Positions 8,149 through 16,915 of a stretch of 64,000 bases of DNA are shown one piece after another. How positions within the stretch are numbered: position 1 is the stretch's first letter; each line of letters begins with the position of its first letter. Source of the DNA: Alishewanella tabrizica (GTDB lineage Bacteria; Pseudomonadota; Gammaproteobacteria; Enterobacterales; Alteromonadaceae). Both the position numbers and the translations under genes were made by a program. Below the pieces are notes generated by a model. That model was given only the letters and a program-made list of their open reading frames with translations, was not told where the DNA came from and ran no database searches. The stretch spans positions 62,001 to 126,000 of the forward strand of contig NZ_BMYR01000006.1 in assembly GCF_014652375.1 (NCBI RefSeq), written 5' to 3'.

Positions 8149-11001
8149 ATGACTATGTTTAGGCTTAGTCTGCTGTCGTTAGCTATGCTAACGGCAGGTG
8201 CCAGCTCGCAAGTGCTGGCACAGCAACAACAAAATAATCCAACCACGCCTGAGGAAGAAGCCGAAATTGAAGTGATTCAAGTGCGGGGCTTTGCACAAAG
8301 CTTATTTCGTTCCTTAGACACCAAACGCTTTGGTGATGTGGTATCTGAAACCATTTCGGCCGATGATCTTGGCGCACTGCCGGATGTCTCGATCGCTGAT
8401 GCCCTTACCCGGTTGCCGGGTATTTCTGCAGTGCGAACGGGTGGCCAAGCGGCAGAAATTAATATTCGCGGTATGTCAGGGGGCTTTGTATTTTCTACCC
8501 TTAATGGCCGTGAGCAGGTGTCAACCAGTGGCAAACGCAATATTGAGTTTGATCAATATCCCTCGGAGCTCATTAATTCAGCTGCTGTTTATAAATCGCC
8601 TAAGGCGTCGCTTATCGAGGGCGGTGTAGCGGGTACGGTAGAATTACAGACGGCCAGCGTGCTGAGTAACCAACAGCAACATACCTTTACCGCGAATTTA
8701 CGCGGTATGTTTAATGATCGCGCGAACGAAGTGCCCGATGGCGAAGAGGTAGGGCACCGTTTCAGTTTGTCTTATCAAGGTAAATACCTAGACGATACGC
8801 TGGGAGTGGCTTTAGGCTATGCTCGTTTGTATCAACCCAGTGTTGCTACGCAGTTTATTGGCCTGGCGTATAACGTCAGTCGAGATTTAGATAACAATAC
8901 CACCCCCGAATACATCAGTGAAGGCTTTGAAATACAGCATTTAGGCGGTGAAGAAACCCGTAATGGCTATTTGGCATCGTTAGAGTGGCAACCACACGAT
9001 GCCTTTAGTTTAAAAGGCGATGTATTTATTTCGCAATTTGATAAGGAAGCCTTTGCCCGTGGTTTTCGGGTTAAATTTGAAGGCGCTACCGCCGCTATAA
9101 CAAATCCAATTTATAATGGATCCTCGGTCATTGGTGGCAATATTGGGCGCACTCGCAATGGCTTTACCCGCGTAGAAGTGGTAAACGATGATAACCGTGA
9201 TTACGACGAAGTGCATAGTTACGGTGTGAAAGCCGATTGGGATATTAACGACAAGATCAATTTGGTCTTTGATGTGTCGCATTCGCGCGCCAGCAGCGAT
9301 TTCCGCAATGGTTTACTCTGGTCTTTAGTGGCACAAGACGCCACACTAGCAACGCCAGTGCTCGATCCCAATGTGTCGATTAATTATCAATTAAATGGTT
9401 TAAATTTACCGGCGATTGGTTTAAGTCAGGCAGCGGCATTCTCCGATATTAATCGGTTAATGGTCAGCAAGTACGGTATTTATCCTTTTGTAAATTCTGA
9501 TGAAGTCAATGCGGCGCGCTTAGATCTCAGCTTTGATCTGGAATTACCTCTGGTACGCTCGGTGGAAATGGGCGTGCGCTATTCTGCCCGTCGTTATTCA
9601 AACGATCGTTCCGTTTTTGAATACGGCAGTGATGGCGCCTTCTTAACCTCTCAACCCCCATTACGGTTAACCCAAGACATGGTCAAGGTGGTTAACTTTA
9701 AGGGTGACTTTGCTGCGTACCCCAGCTATTTAGCTATTGATCTCGACAAAGCATTGGCGGCGTGGTTTCCACAAGGGGTGCCTAGCCCTGTGCAATCTTG
9801 GGGAGCGGGTAATCCGGATGTGATTAATGGCAATCCCAGTTCTAATGTCAACACGCCATGGTCGGTGTTAGAAAGCGGCAAAGTGTATGAAGATGTGCTG
9901 GCCAGCTACGTGATGCTAAACCTCGACACTGAGCTGTTTAGTTTACCGCTTACTGGTAACCTCGGCGTACGCCGCGTAACAACCGATCAAAGTGCGACCA
10001 ATTTGTCGGATGTAGGTGGTGATCCATTACGGGGTGCCCAAAATATTGCTGATGATGTTGGTTTAATCAATACGCGTTATGCTTTTGATATTGTAGGTGA
10101 AAAGTATACTAAACACTTACCTAGCCTTAATTTAAATTTGGCCTTAACCGATGAATGGCAATTACGTTTTGCCTCGGCCAAAGTGATTTCACGGGCGCCG
10201 ATAAACCGTTTAGCCTCGGTCACATCATTTAATATCAGTGATACGGGTGAAATTACCGGTAATAGCTCGAATAGCCCGTTTTTACGGCCATTCGAAGCCA
10301 ATCAATACGATGTCTCGTTAGAGTATTACTTTGGGGCGGGTGCGGTCGCTTTTGCACTGTTTTACAAAGATATCCAATCTTTTATCCAAGACGATGTGTT
10401 ACCCGAGTTTGATTTTAAAGCCGCGGGTTTTCCTGTGCCTGACTTTATTATCCCTGACATTGAATCGGGTGTGCCGGTAGCAACACGCAATGGCTCGTTG
10501 TTTACTGCGGTCAATAATAGCAACGGCGGTTATATTCGCGGTGCTGAAATTGCCTGGACCCAAGTATTTAAAGAGCTTCCCGGTATCTGGTCAGGGCTGG
10601 GCGCACAATTAAGCTACTCCTATACCGAAAGTGAAGTCTCGCTAATCAATAGCTTGGGTGGCGAACCGTTTGAAACCAGTTTTGAAGGGTTATCCAAGAA
10701 TGTCGTTAATGCTACGGCGTTTTGGGAATATGAAGGTATTGATACGCGTATTAACGCGCGCTATCGCTCGCCCTTTGTATCCAGTCAAGTTGGGATTAAC
10801 GAGCAAATTACCAATTTTGATAGTGAACTCGTGTTGGACTTCCAGTTTGGTTATCAGTTTAACGACAACCTGAAAATGTTGTTTCAAGTTAATAACTTAA
10901 CCGATGAACCTACTAAGAGTTATTTTGGCCAACAAGCCATGACGGGTACGCTGCAGTATTTTGGGCGTCAGTATTTCTTAGGTGCGGTGTATTCGTTTTA
11001 A
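8149..11001 (+). CDS. TonB-dependent outer-membrane receptor, second maltodextrin receptor
   Basis: 950-residue receptor in the same family as the one at 2081. It has a signal peptide ending near VLAQ, TonB-box-like IEVIQVRGF, plug signature DDLGALPDVSIADALTRLPG and terminal VYSF. ATG 8149 is preferred over the upstream in-frame ATG at 8086, because it has a good ribosome site (GGGGAAAAAAGGT) and gives a proper signal peptide beginning MTMFRLSLLSL. The pullulanase follows 89 bases downstream on the same strand, so the receptor probably imports the branched oligosaccharides released by that enzyme (inference from context). Confidence 0.9.
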   Translation: MTMFRLSLLSLAMLTAGASSQVLAQQQQNNPTTPEEEAEIEVIQVRGFAQSLFRSLDTKRFGDVVSETISADDLGALPDVSIADALTRLPGISAVRTGGQAAEINIRGMSGGFVFSTLNGREQVSTSGKRNIEFDQYPSELINSAAVYKSPKASLIEGGVAGTVELQTASVLSNQQQHTFTANLRGMFNDRANEVPDGEEVGHRFSLSYQGKYLDDTLGVALGYARLYQPSVATQFIGLAYNVSRDLDNNTTPEYISEGFEIQHLGGEETRNGYLASLEWQPHDAFSLKGDVFISQFDKEAFARGFRVKFEGATAAITNPIYNGSSVIGGNIGRTRNGFTRVEVVNDDNRDYDEVHSYGVKADWDINDKINLVFDVSHSRASSDFRNGLLWSLVAQDATLATPVLDPNVSINYQLNGLNLPAIGLSQAAAFSDINRLMVSKYGIYPFVNSDEVNAARLDLSFDLELPLVRSVEMGVRYSARRYSNDRSVFEYGSDGAFLTSQPPLRLTQDMVKVVNFKGDFAAYPSYLAIDLDKALAAWFPQGVPSPVQSWGAGNPDVINGNPSSNVNTPWSVLESGKVYEDVLASYVMLNLDTELFSLPLTGNLGVRRVTTDQSATNLSDVGGDPLRGAQNIADDVGLINTRYAFDIVGEKYTKHLPSLNLNLALTDEWQLRFASAKVISRAPINRLASVTSFNISDTGEITGNSSNSPFLRPFEANQYDVSLEYYFGAGAVAFALFYKDIQSFIQDDVLPEFDFKAAGFPVPDFIIPDIESGVPVATRNGSLFTAVNNSNGGYIRGAEIAWTQVFKELPGIWSGLGAQLSYSYTESEVSLINSLGGEPFETSFEGLSKNVVNATAFWEYEGIDTRINARYRSPFVSSQVGINEQITNFDSELVLDFQFGYQFNDNLKMLFQVNNLTDEPTKSYFGQQAMTGTLQYFGRQYFLGAVYSF

Positions 11002-11090
11002 CCAAACAGACTAAGACACAGAGACCCTAACCGCCAAGCGTCTTGCTGGGGTTGCGGGAATCACCAGTATAATTTTGGAGTAAGCACATA

Positions 11091-14000
11091 ATGTTTAATA
11101 TGCTGAAAATGCTCAAATTGAGCGGGCTAGCGTTAGCGGCTGGCTTGTTGTATGGCTGCGGTGGGGGCGATTCCACCACCCCAGGTACGTCATTACTGAC
11201 TTGTACCTTGCCAAAAGTACCGAACCCAACTAATTCCGCTTGTATAGATCCTCCTGCCTTTTCATGTCCCAAAGGGCAATTCCCTAATGCCACCAATGAC
11301 GGGTGTCAGGTGGGTAAAGATCCCAATGCACCAGCGCCGGTAGTAAAGGCGGGTCCTAATCAAGCCGTACTGTTTTACAAGAGACCACAAGATGGCGTTT
11401 ATGATGGCTATCGCTTGCATACATGGAACAATGAGAATTGTGATGCCTATTTACCGTCGTCAATAGCGCCGTCTTGGGATAATGGTTTGCAATACAATGG
11501 CGTTGATCCAAACTATGGCGCTTATTGGATTTTAGAATTAAAACCTGGGTACGCGGGCACGGAAGGTGCTTGTGGTAACTTTATCATCCATATTGGCACC
11601 GACGATGCGGGTAAAGATCCTGGCCCAGATATGCAAATGCCATTATCACAAGATGATCCAGACTTTGCCCGTATGAACTGGGTATTCTCTGGCGTAACCA
11701 GTATTTACGAATTTCCTATTGTATCACTGGGCGTTAGTATTCAAGGGGCATCTGCACATTGGCTAGATGCCAATACCTTTGTATGGAATACACCAGTGGC
11801 TGATACCGCACCGAGTGTGAAATTATTTTACTCCACCGATGCTGGTTTAAAGGTGAATAATAGCGATCAGATTGAAGGTGGCAATAGTATTGAGCTAACA
11901 CCGATAGCGTTGGATGAGCAACAGCGTGCCCTAGTACCGCATTTAAATAATGCCGCCGCCTTTAGTGCGAACTTTACGGCGGGAGAAGCGAAAACCATGG
12001 CGAAAAACCAGTTGGCTTTGGCTGCCTATAACAGCGACAACGAACTGGTGAGTGCGTCGTATGTGCAAGTGGCAAAGGTGCTGGACGATTTATACGCAAG
12101 TGGTACCGACAGTGCGCTAACGGAAAAACTGGGTATTAGTTACGAGGGCAGTAATGTGAAAGTGGCCGTTTGGGCACCCACTGCTCGCACCATGCAATTG
12201 AAAGTGTATAACAGCAGTAAAGCGCTAACTGCAACCCATACCATGACCTTGGATGCGGATACCGGTGTGTGGCATTACACGGGCGCACGTAGTGCACTCG
12301 ATCGCCAATTTTATCGTTTTGCGGCAGAGGTTTACCATCCATTAACCCGCAAAGTGGAAATGACTGAAGCAACAGATCCGTATTCGGTTAATGTGTCTAC
12401 TAATGGCCGTTTTAGTCAATTTGTTGATTTAAACGACGAAGATACCAAGCCGATAGGGTGGGCTACCCGCGTGATTCCAGAGGTTGTGAATCCAACCGAT
12501 ATCGTGATTTACGAAGGGCATGTTCGTGATTTCAGTATTCGTGACATGAGCACACCAGCACCGCATCGAGGTAAATATTTAGCGTTCGCCGAAGTCGATT
12601 CTGCGCCAGTTAAGCATTTGAAAAAACTTGCTGAAAACGGCTTAACCCATTTCCATGTGTTACCGTTAAATGATCAGGCCAATATTAATGAAGATCCTAC
12701 TCGCCGGATTAACCTCACCGATACCATTGCCCGTTTATGTCAGTTAAATGCGCAAGCACCTGTGTGCGGTGTAGAAAATGCCAATTCGACCATTCAGGCT
12801 GTGCTAGAAAGCTATTTGCCTTATGAGTCAAAGGCTCAGGCCTTGGTACAATCGATGCGCAGCATCGATGGCTTTAATTGGGGTTACGATCCACATCATT
12901 TTATTGCTGTAGAAGGCAGTTATGCCTCTAACCCAGAAGGTATAGCGCGGATCAAAGAAGTGCGCGCCATGAACAAAGCCTTAAATGATATGGGGCTGCG
13001 TGTGGCTTTAGACGTGGTTTACAACCACACCAGCAGTTCTGGATTATTCGATAATTCCGTATTCGATAAGTTAGTCCCTGGCTACTATCATCGTTACAAC
13101 GAAAACACCGGGAATATTGAGCGTTCGACCTGCTGCGAGAATACGGCGACTGAACATAAGATGTTTGATAAGTTTATTAAAGACTCGTTAATCATCTTAG
13201 CGCGTGATTTTGGTTTTAACGATTTCCGCTTTGATATTATGGGCCATCACCCGAAAGAGGGAATTTTAGCAGCGCGTGAAGCGGTACAAGCTATTGATCC
13301 TAATGTGTATTTCTATGGTGAGGGCTGGAACTTTGGTGAGGTTGCCAATAATCGTTTATTTACCCAAGCGAAACAGCAAGATATGGCAGGCAGTGGCGTA
13401 GGTACCTTTAACGATCGTATTCGTGAGGGGGTGCGCAGTGCAGCCTTGTTTAGTGGGGTAAACAACGATGGCAATTTGGCCGAGCAAGATATTGTGCGGA
13501 TCAGCTTAGCGGGTACCTTAAAAGATTACGTATTTAAAAACTATCGCGATATTACTGGCCCAGCTGTGAGCGCCAATTGGAATGGTCAAGCCGCAGGCTA
13601 TGCTGAAACCCCCGCCGATATTATTAACTACGTCTCTAAGCATGATAACGAAACGCTGTGGGATAATTTGCAAGCCAAGCTGCCACAAGAGATGACATTG
13701 GCAGAGCGGGTTCGGGTGCAAAATATCGCTATCGCTATTCCGTTGATGAGCCAAGGTATTCCGTTCTTACAATTGGGTGGGGATTTCTTACGTTCAAAAT
13801 CGATGGATCGCGATAGTTACGATTCTGGCGATTGGTTTAATTTTGTTGATTTTACCTATCAGACGAATAACTGGGCCGTAGGTTTACCGCTGGCAGAGAA
13901 AAACGAAGCCAACTGGGACAATATCGCGCGTTTATTTTTAAACCGAGAAACCACACCTGAGAATCGTGATATTACCTTTGCCGCAGATGTGTTTGCAGAG

Positions 14001-15077
14001 TTTTTAAGTATCCGTAGCAGTAGCCCCTTGTTCCGCTTAACCAGTGGTCAAGCCGTTATGGATCGCGTCGGCTTCCACAATATTGGTCGCACCCAGAAGC
14101 AAGGGGTAATTGTGATGAGCTTGGACGATGGTTTAGGGTTAACCGATTTAGATCCTCAGCACGATGCCATCGTAGTGATGATCAATGGTACCGATACCGA
14201 GCAATCACATACAGTGCCCACTGCGGCTGGTTTTGATTTACACCCAATTCAGCAAGCCTCAGTAGATACCTCCGTTCGTAGTGCCAGCTTCAGTGCCGGA
14301 ACGAACGAAGGCACCTTTACAGTACCTGCGCAAACCATTGCCGTATTTGTGAAAACTCAAATGGGGGCGCAAGGTGCAGGCTTAGCGGCCGATGCTACTT
14401 TGGGAGCGCCTGATATCCCGCCTTATGCTGCAACCGACGTCTTTGTTCGAGGTGGTTTTAACGGCTGGGGTGAAGCGAATGCGTTCACATACGATGGTGC
14501 GGGTATTTACACTGCGACCATTAATATTGACCAAGGCAATTATGAATTTAAAGTGGCTTCAAGTGATTGGTCAACAGTGAATATGGGCGCTGCAGCGGCT
14601 GGCAATCAGGTTGTGGTAGGCGAGCCTTTAGTGATTGCGGCAAGCAACGATAATTTACGGATTGCTATACCAAAAACATCGGCCTATGTGTTTACGTTAG
14701 ATGCCAATAACGCCAGTGCACCAACCTTAACGGTACGCGAATATGTGCCGTATGGCCCAACCACGGTATTTTTACGGGGCGGCATGAATGGCTGGGGTGA
14801 AACTAATGCCTTTAACTATGTTGGTGCGAACATTTATAGTGTCGATATTAGTATTACTGCCGGTAACTATGAATTCAAAGTAGCATCGAGTGATTGGGCT
14901 ACGGTGAATATGGGCGCAGGACCTGCTGGCAATACCGTTTCACCTGGCGTACCACTGCGTATTGCACCAAGTAATGATAATTTACGGATGAATTTTGCGG
15001 AAACGGCTACCTATAACTTCTTATTAAACGCCACGGCAACACAAGAGCCGGAGTTAACGGTGACGAAGAAGGAGTAA
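11091..15077 (+). CDS. Pullulanase-type GH13 debranching enzyme, surface lipoprotein
   Basis: 1328-residue alpha-1,6-glucosidase. Lipobox LYGC follows a short signal peptide, so it is lipid-anchored. A CBM41-like pullulan-binding region lies near residues 85-210 (YRLHTWNNENCDAY, IIHIGTDDAGKDPG), then a CBM48-like segment (YEGSNVKVAVWAPTARTMQLKVYNS, near 350-450). The GH13 barrel carries LRVALDVVYNHT, the nucleophile region DFRFDIMGHH (Asp715), the acid/base region YGEGWNFGE (Glu744) and SKHDNETLWD. The C-terminus has two near-identical modules of about 105 residues (from 1114 and from 1223), each starting VFVRGG-NGWGE or VFLRGG-NGWGE, probably starch-binding. Ribosome site TTTTGGAG, 10 bases before ATG. 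Probably co-transcribed with the receptor at 8149. Confidence 0.92.
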   Translation: MFNMLKMLKLSGLALAAGLLYGCGGGDSTTPGTSLLTCTLPKVPNPTNSACIDPPAFSCPKGQFPNATNDGCQVGKDPNAPAPVVKAGPNQAVLFYKRPQDGVYDGYRLHTWNNENCDAYLPSSIAPSWDNGLQYNGVDPNYGAYWILELKPGYAGTEGACGNFIIHIGTDDAGKDPGPDMQMPLSQDDPDFARMNWVFSGVTSIYEFPIVSLGVSIQGASAHWLDANTFVWNTPVADTAPSVKLFYSTDAGLKVNNSDQIEGGNSIELTPIALDEQQRALVPHLNNAAAFSANFTAGEAKTMAKNQLALAAYNSDNELVSASYVQVAKVLDDLYASGTDSALTEKLGISYEGSNVKVAVWAPTARTMQLKVYNSSKALTATHTMTLDADTGVWHYTGARSALDRQFYRFAAEVYHPLTRKVEMTEATDPYSVNVSTNGRFSQFVDLNDEDTKPIGWATRVIPEVVNPTDIVIYEGHVRDFSIRDMSTPAPHRGKYLAFAEVDSAPVKHLKKLAENGLTHFHVLPLNDQANINEDPTRRINLTDTIARLCQLNAQAPVCGVENANSTIQAVLESYLPYESKAQALVQSMRSIDGFNWGYDPHHFIAVEGSYASNPEGIARIKEVRAMNKALNDMGLRVALDVVYNHTSSSGLFDNSVFDKLVPGYYHRYNENTGNIERSTCCENTATEHKMFDKFIKDSLIILARDFGFNDFRFDIMGHHPKEGILAAREAVQAIDPNVYFYGEGWNFGEVANNRLFTQAKQQDMAGSGVGTFNDRIREGVRSAALFSGVNNDGNLAEQDIVRISLAGTLKDYVFKNYRDITGPAVSANWNGQAAGYAETPADIINYVSKHDNETLWDNLQAKLPQEMTLAERVRVQNIAIAIPLMSQGIPFLQLGGDFLRSKSMDRDSYDSGDWFNFVDFTYQTNNWAVGLPLAEKNEANWDNIARLFLNRETTPENRDITFAADVFAEFLSIRSSSPLFRLTSGQAVMDRVGFHNIGRTQKQGVIVMSLDDGLGLTDLDPQHDAIVVMINGTDTEQSHTVPTAAGFDLHPIQQASVDTSVRSASFSAGTNEGTFTVPAQTIAVFVKTQMGAQGAGLAADATLGAPDIPPYAATDVFVRGGFNGWGEANAFTYDGAGIYTATINIDQGNYEFKVASSDWSTVNMGAAAAGNQVVVGEPLVIAASNDNLRIAIPKTSAYVFTLDANNASAPTLTVREYVPYGPTTVFLRGGMNGWGETNAFNYVGANIYSVDISITAGNYEFKVASSDWATVNMGAGPAGNTVSPGVPLRIAPSNDNLRMNFAETATYNFLLNATATQEPELTVTKKE
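14430..15074 (+). repeat. Tandem duplication of a C-terminal carbohydrate-binding-like module
   Basis: Two consecutive coding repeats of about 105 codons (residues 1114-1222 and 1223-1328 of the pullulanase) share long stretches, including NYEFKVASSDW and SNDNLR. They read as X25/CBM-like beta-sandwiches; the exact family cannot be fixed by eye. Confidence 0.8.
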
Positions 15078-15157
15078 ATGGGCGCTTAAAAGCTTGTCTT
15101 GAAAGCGTGTAATTGAAATATTACGTTGTTCAAAACACGCAATAAGCAACACGTAAT

Positions 15158-15188
15158 AAAAAGCTGCAGCCGGTCTGCAGCTTTTTTT
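15158..15188. terminator. Bidirectional intrinsic terminator
   Basis: AGCTGCAG (15162-15169) pairs with CTGCAGCT (15175-15182). It is flanked by an A-run on the left and seven T residues on the right, so it can act for the pullulanase on plus and for the SGNH gene ending at 15187 on minus. Confidence 0.9.
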
Positions 15189-16905
15189 ATTTCCAGCGCT
15201 GTAATAACACCTTTGCTTGCGCGGGTGGCGTAGGGGTTCGTAAAGCCCGATCTAAATAGTGTTTAGCTTCACCTTGGCGGCCGGCTTGCAGCAAAATTTG
15301 TGCAGCCTGCAAATTGGCCTTGCCATCATGGGGTAGCGCGTCGGCAATAATTAACAAGGTTTTGAGCAGCATATCGCCATTACGTTGTTGATGATAATAC
15401 TGCGCCATTTGGCTTTGCATCGAGAGCCAATCCAATTTGCCTTGTACGTGATCTTGCGCCAGCTGCTCTGGTAACGATGTGGGTGTAGGAAATGTGACGG
15501 GCTGAGGTTCGACAGTAAAAGGATAATCTGCAGTCAGTTGTAAAATACGTAAATACCCGGCATGTTCTTCGGCGGGCGTTAAGGGCCGCTCTTGCCAAGC
15601 AATTTCTGCCGGTACAGGGTTGGGCCAAGCGGCAAACGCTTGTTGTTGATACAGCGCGCGATAAAAACTGTCGGCAAGTAAAAAGTAGCCTTGCACATTC
15701 GGGTGCACATGCTCCAACATCAAACTTTTACCCACTAAACCATGCGGCGAGTTGGCGATAAAAGCCGCTTCGCTATCAACTAAAAAAGCCGCCTGTTGTT
15801 CGGCTAACCCTTTTATCTGTTCGTTAATCGCTTGAGGGGCTCGAAAACGCAAAAGATCTTGTTCGCGAGCTTGCACGAAGTGCTGTTTAGCCCGTTCCGC
15901 TTGCCCTTGTTGGCGATACCATTGCCCTAGCTCATAATGCAACAAGGCATGGCCGGTTGCGTTCGCCTCGTCTGTTAAAACCTGAAGAACCTGTTGTGGT
16001 GCTGTTTTGCTAGCATCATTAGTGTTTTGGCTGGTTGGGATCTGTAATTGGTGTAACTGCTGTTGCTGCGTAGTGGTTAAAGCAGGGCTTACAAAGGGCG
16101 GTTGATCGGCCAGATTACTGACGATGGTACTGATGTATACTGGTATTCCCGCGGCGCGGTAATGTGCCAGTAAGTGTTGCATATTATGCTGAAATTGCGT
16201 AATACCGGCCTTAAACGTCGCAGAGTCCAGAGCAATATTTTTATCCCGTGCCACCTGTGCCATAAAGGTTCTACTATTCTCTACCTTTGTGGGGGCTGGC
16301 AAAAGCTGTTGATAGCCTTGTTCTAGCAATTGCACACTGCGTAATTGCCGCAAGCGCAGCAGCCAGCGTGTTGCCCAAGGCGAGTTGGCTGCTAAATACG
16401 TGGAACCCACGCCAAGCAAGCCCAAATATTCATTATGACCCGCATAAATCAATACGGCATCGGGTTTGAGCGCAATAATCTCGTCGGCAAAATCGAGCAG
16501 CGTATAACTGTTTACCGCCGATAATGCGGTATTGATTACTTCTACAGGCCGCTCTGGAAAGGTGCGGCGTAAGCGTTGCTCTAGCATCCCCGCTAAAGCC
16601 GCACCCATACCATAAGGATAACCGGCTGCAGTTGATCCTCCTTGAACCACCAGACGAATGCCGTTAGCCGGTTTGTCTTTTAGCACAAAACTTGGCTCTA
16701 ATGTCACTCTTGGAACCGATGCGCCCTTCGGAAAGTAGCGCTGCACAATCTGCGCTTCGGTCACCAGGTAAGCGGGGTTTGCCGGGTAGGGCTTAAACAA
16801 GGGTAAGGGAGCAGCCGGGACCATTAACCGCAGGCTATATTCAAGTAGCAGTAAGAACAGCACGGGCAAACTGATTGCGATAAGTCGGAATAGCCAGAGT
16901 TTCAT
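15187..16905 (-). CDS. Membrane-anchored SGNH-hydrolase-like protein with C-terminal TPRs
   Basis: 572 residues with an N-terminal membrane segment (about 7-27) and a large extracytoplasmic domain. SGNH/GDSL features: block I VVQGGSTAAGYPYG (Ser91), block III IYAGHNEYLG (Asn158) and block V EHVHPNVQGY (Glu398, His401; the usual DxxH aspartate is replaced by Glu). TPR-like helices occupy roughly 320-350 and the last 90 residues. Start taken at 16905 (MKLWLFRL) because it gives a clean signal anchor; an in-frame ATG at 16935 would overlap the upstream gene by 20 bases. It is a paralogue of the next gene upstream, with which it forms a tight operon. The substrate is unknown; such proteins often accompany carbamoyltransferase/SxtJ genes. 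Confidence 0.82.
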   Translation of the reverse strand: MKLWLFRLIAISLPVLFLLLLEYSLRLMVPAAPLPLFKPYPANPAYLVTEAQIVQRYFPKGASVPRVTLEPSFVLKDKPANGIRLVVQGGSTAAGYPYGMGAALAGMLEQRLRRTFPERPVEVINTALSAVNSYTLLDFADEIIALKPDAVLIYAGHNEYLGLLGVGSTYLAANSPWATRWLLRLRQLRSVQLLEQGYQQLLPAPTKVENSRTFMAQVARDKNIALDSATFKAGITQFQHNMQHLLAHYRAAGIPVYISTIVSNLADQPPFVSPALTTTQQQQLHQLQIPTSQNTNDASKTAPQQVLQVLTDEANATGHALLHYELGQWYRQQGQAERAKQHFVQAREQDLLRFRAPQAINEQIKGLAEQQAAFLVDSEAAFIANSPHGLVGKSLMLEHVHPNVQGYFLLADSFYRALYQQQAFAAWPNPVPAEIAWQERPLTPAEEHAGYLRILQLTADYPFTVEPQPVTFPTPTSLPEQLAQDHVQGKLDWLSMQSQMAQYYHQQRNGDMLLKTLLIIADALPHDGKANLQAAQILLQAGRQGEAKHYLDRALRTPTPPAQAKVLLQRWK

Positions 16906-16915
16906 AGCAATGGTC

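Noticed and set aside
7896-8246. 116-codon minus-strand ORF before the second receptor
   Set aside because: It covers the operator and the receptor signal-peptide codons and reads as Cys-rich nonsense.
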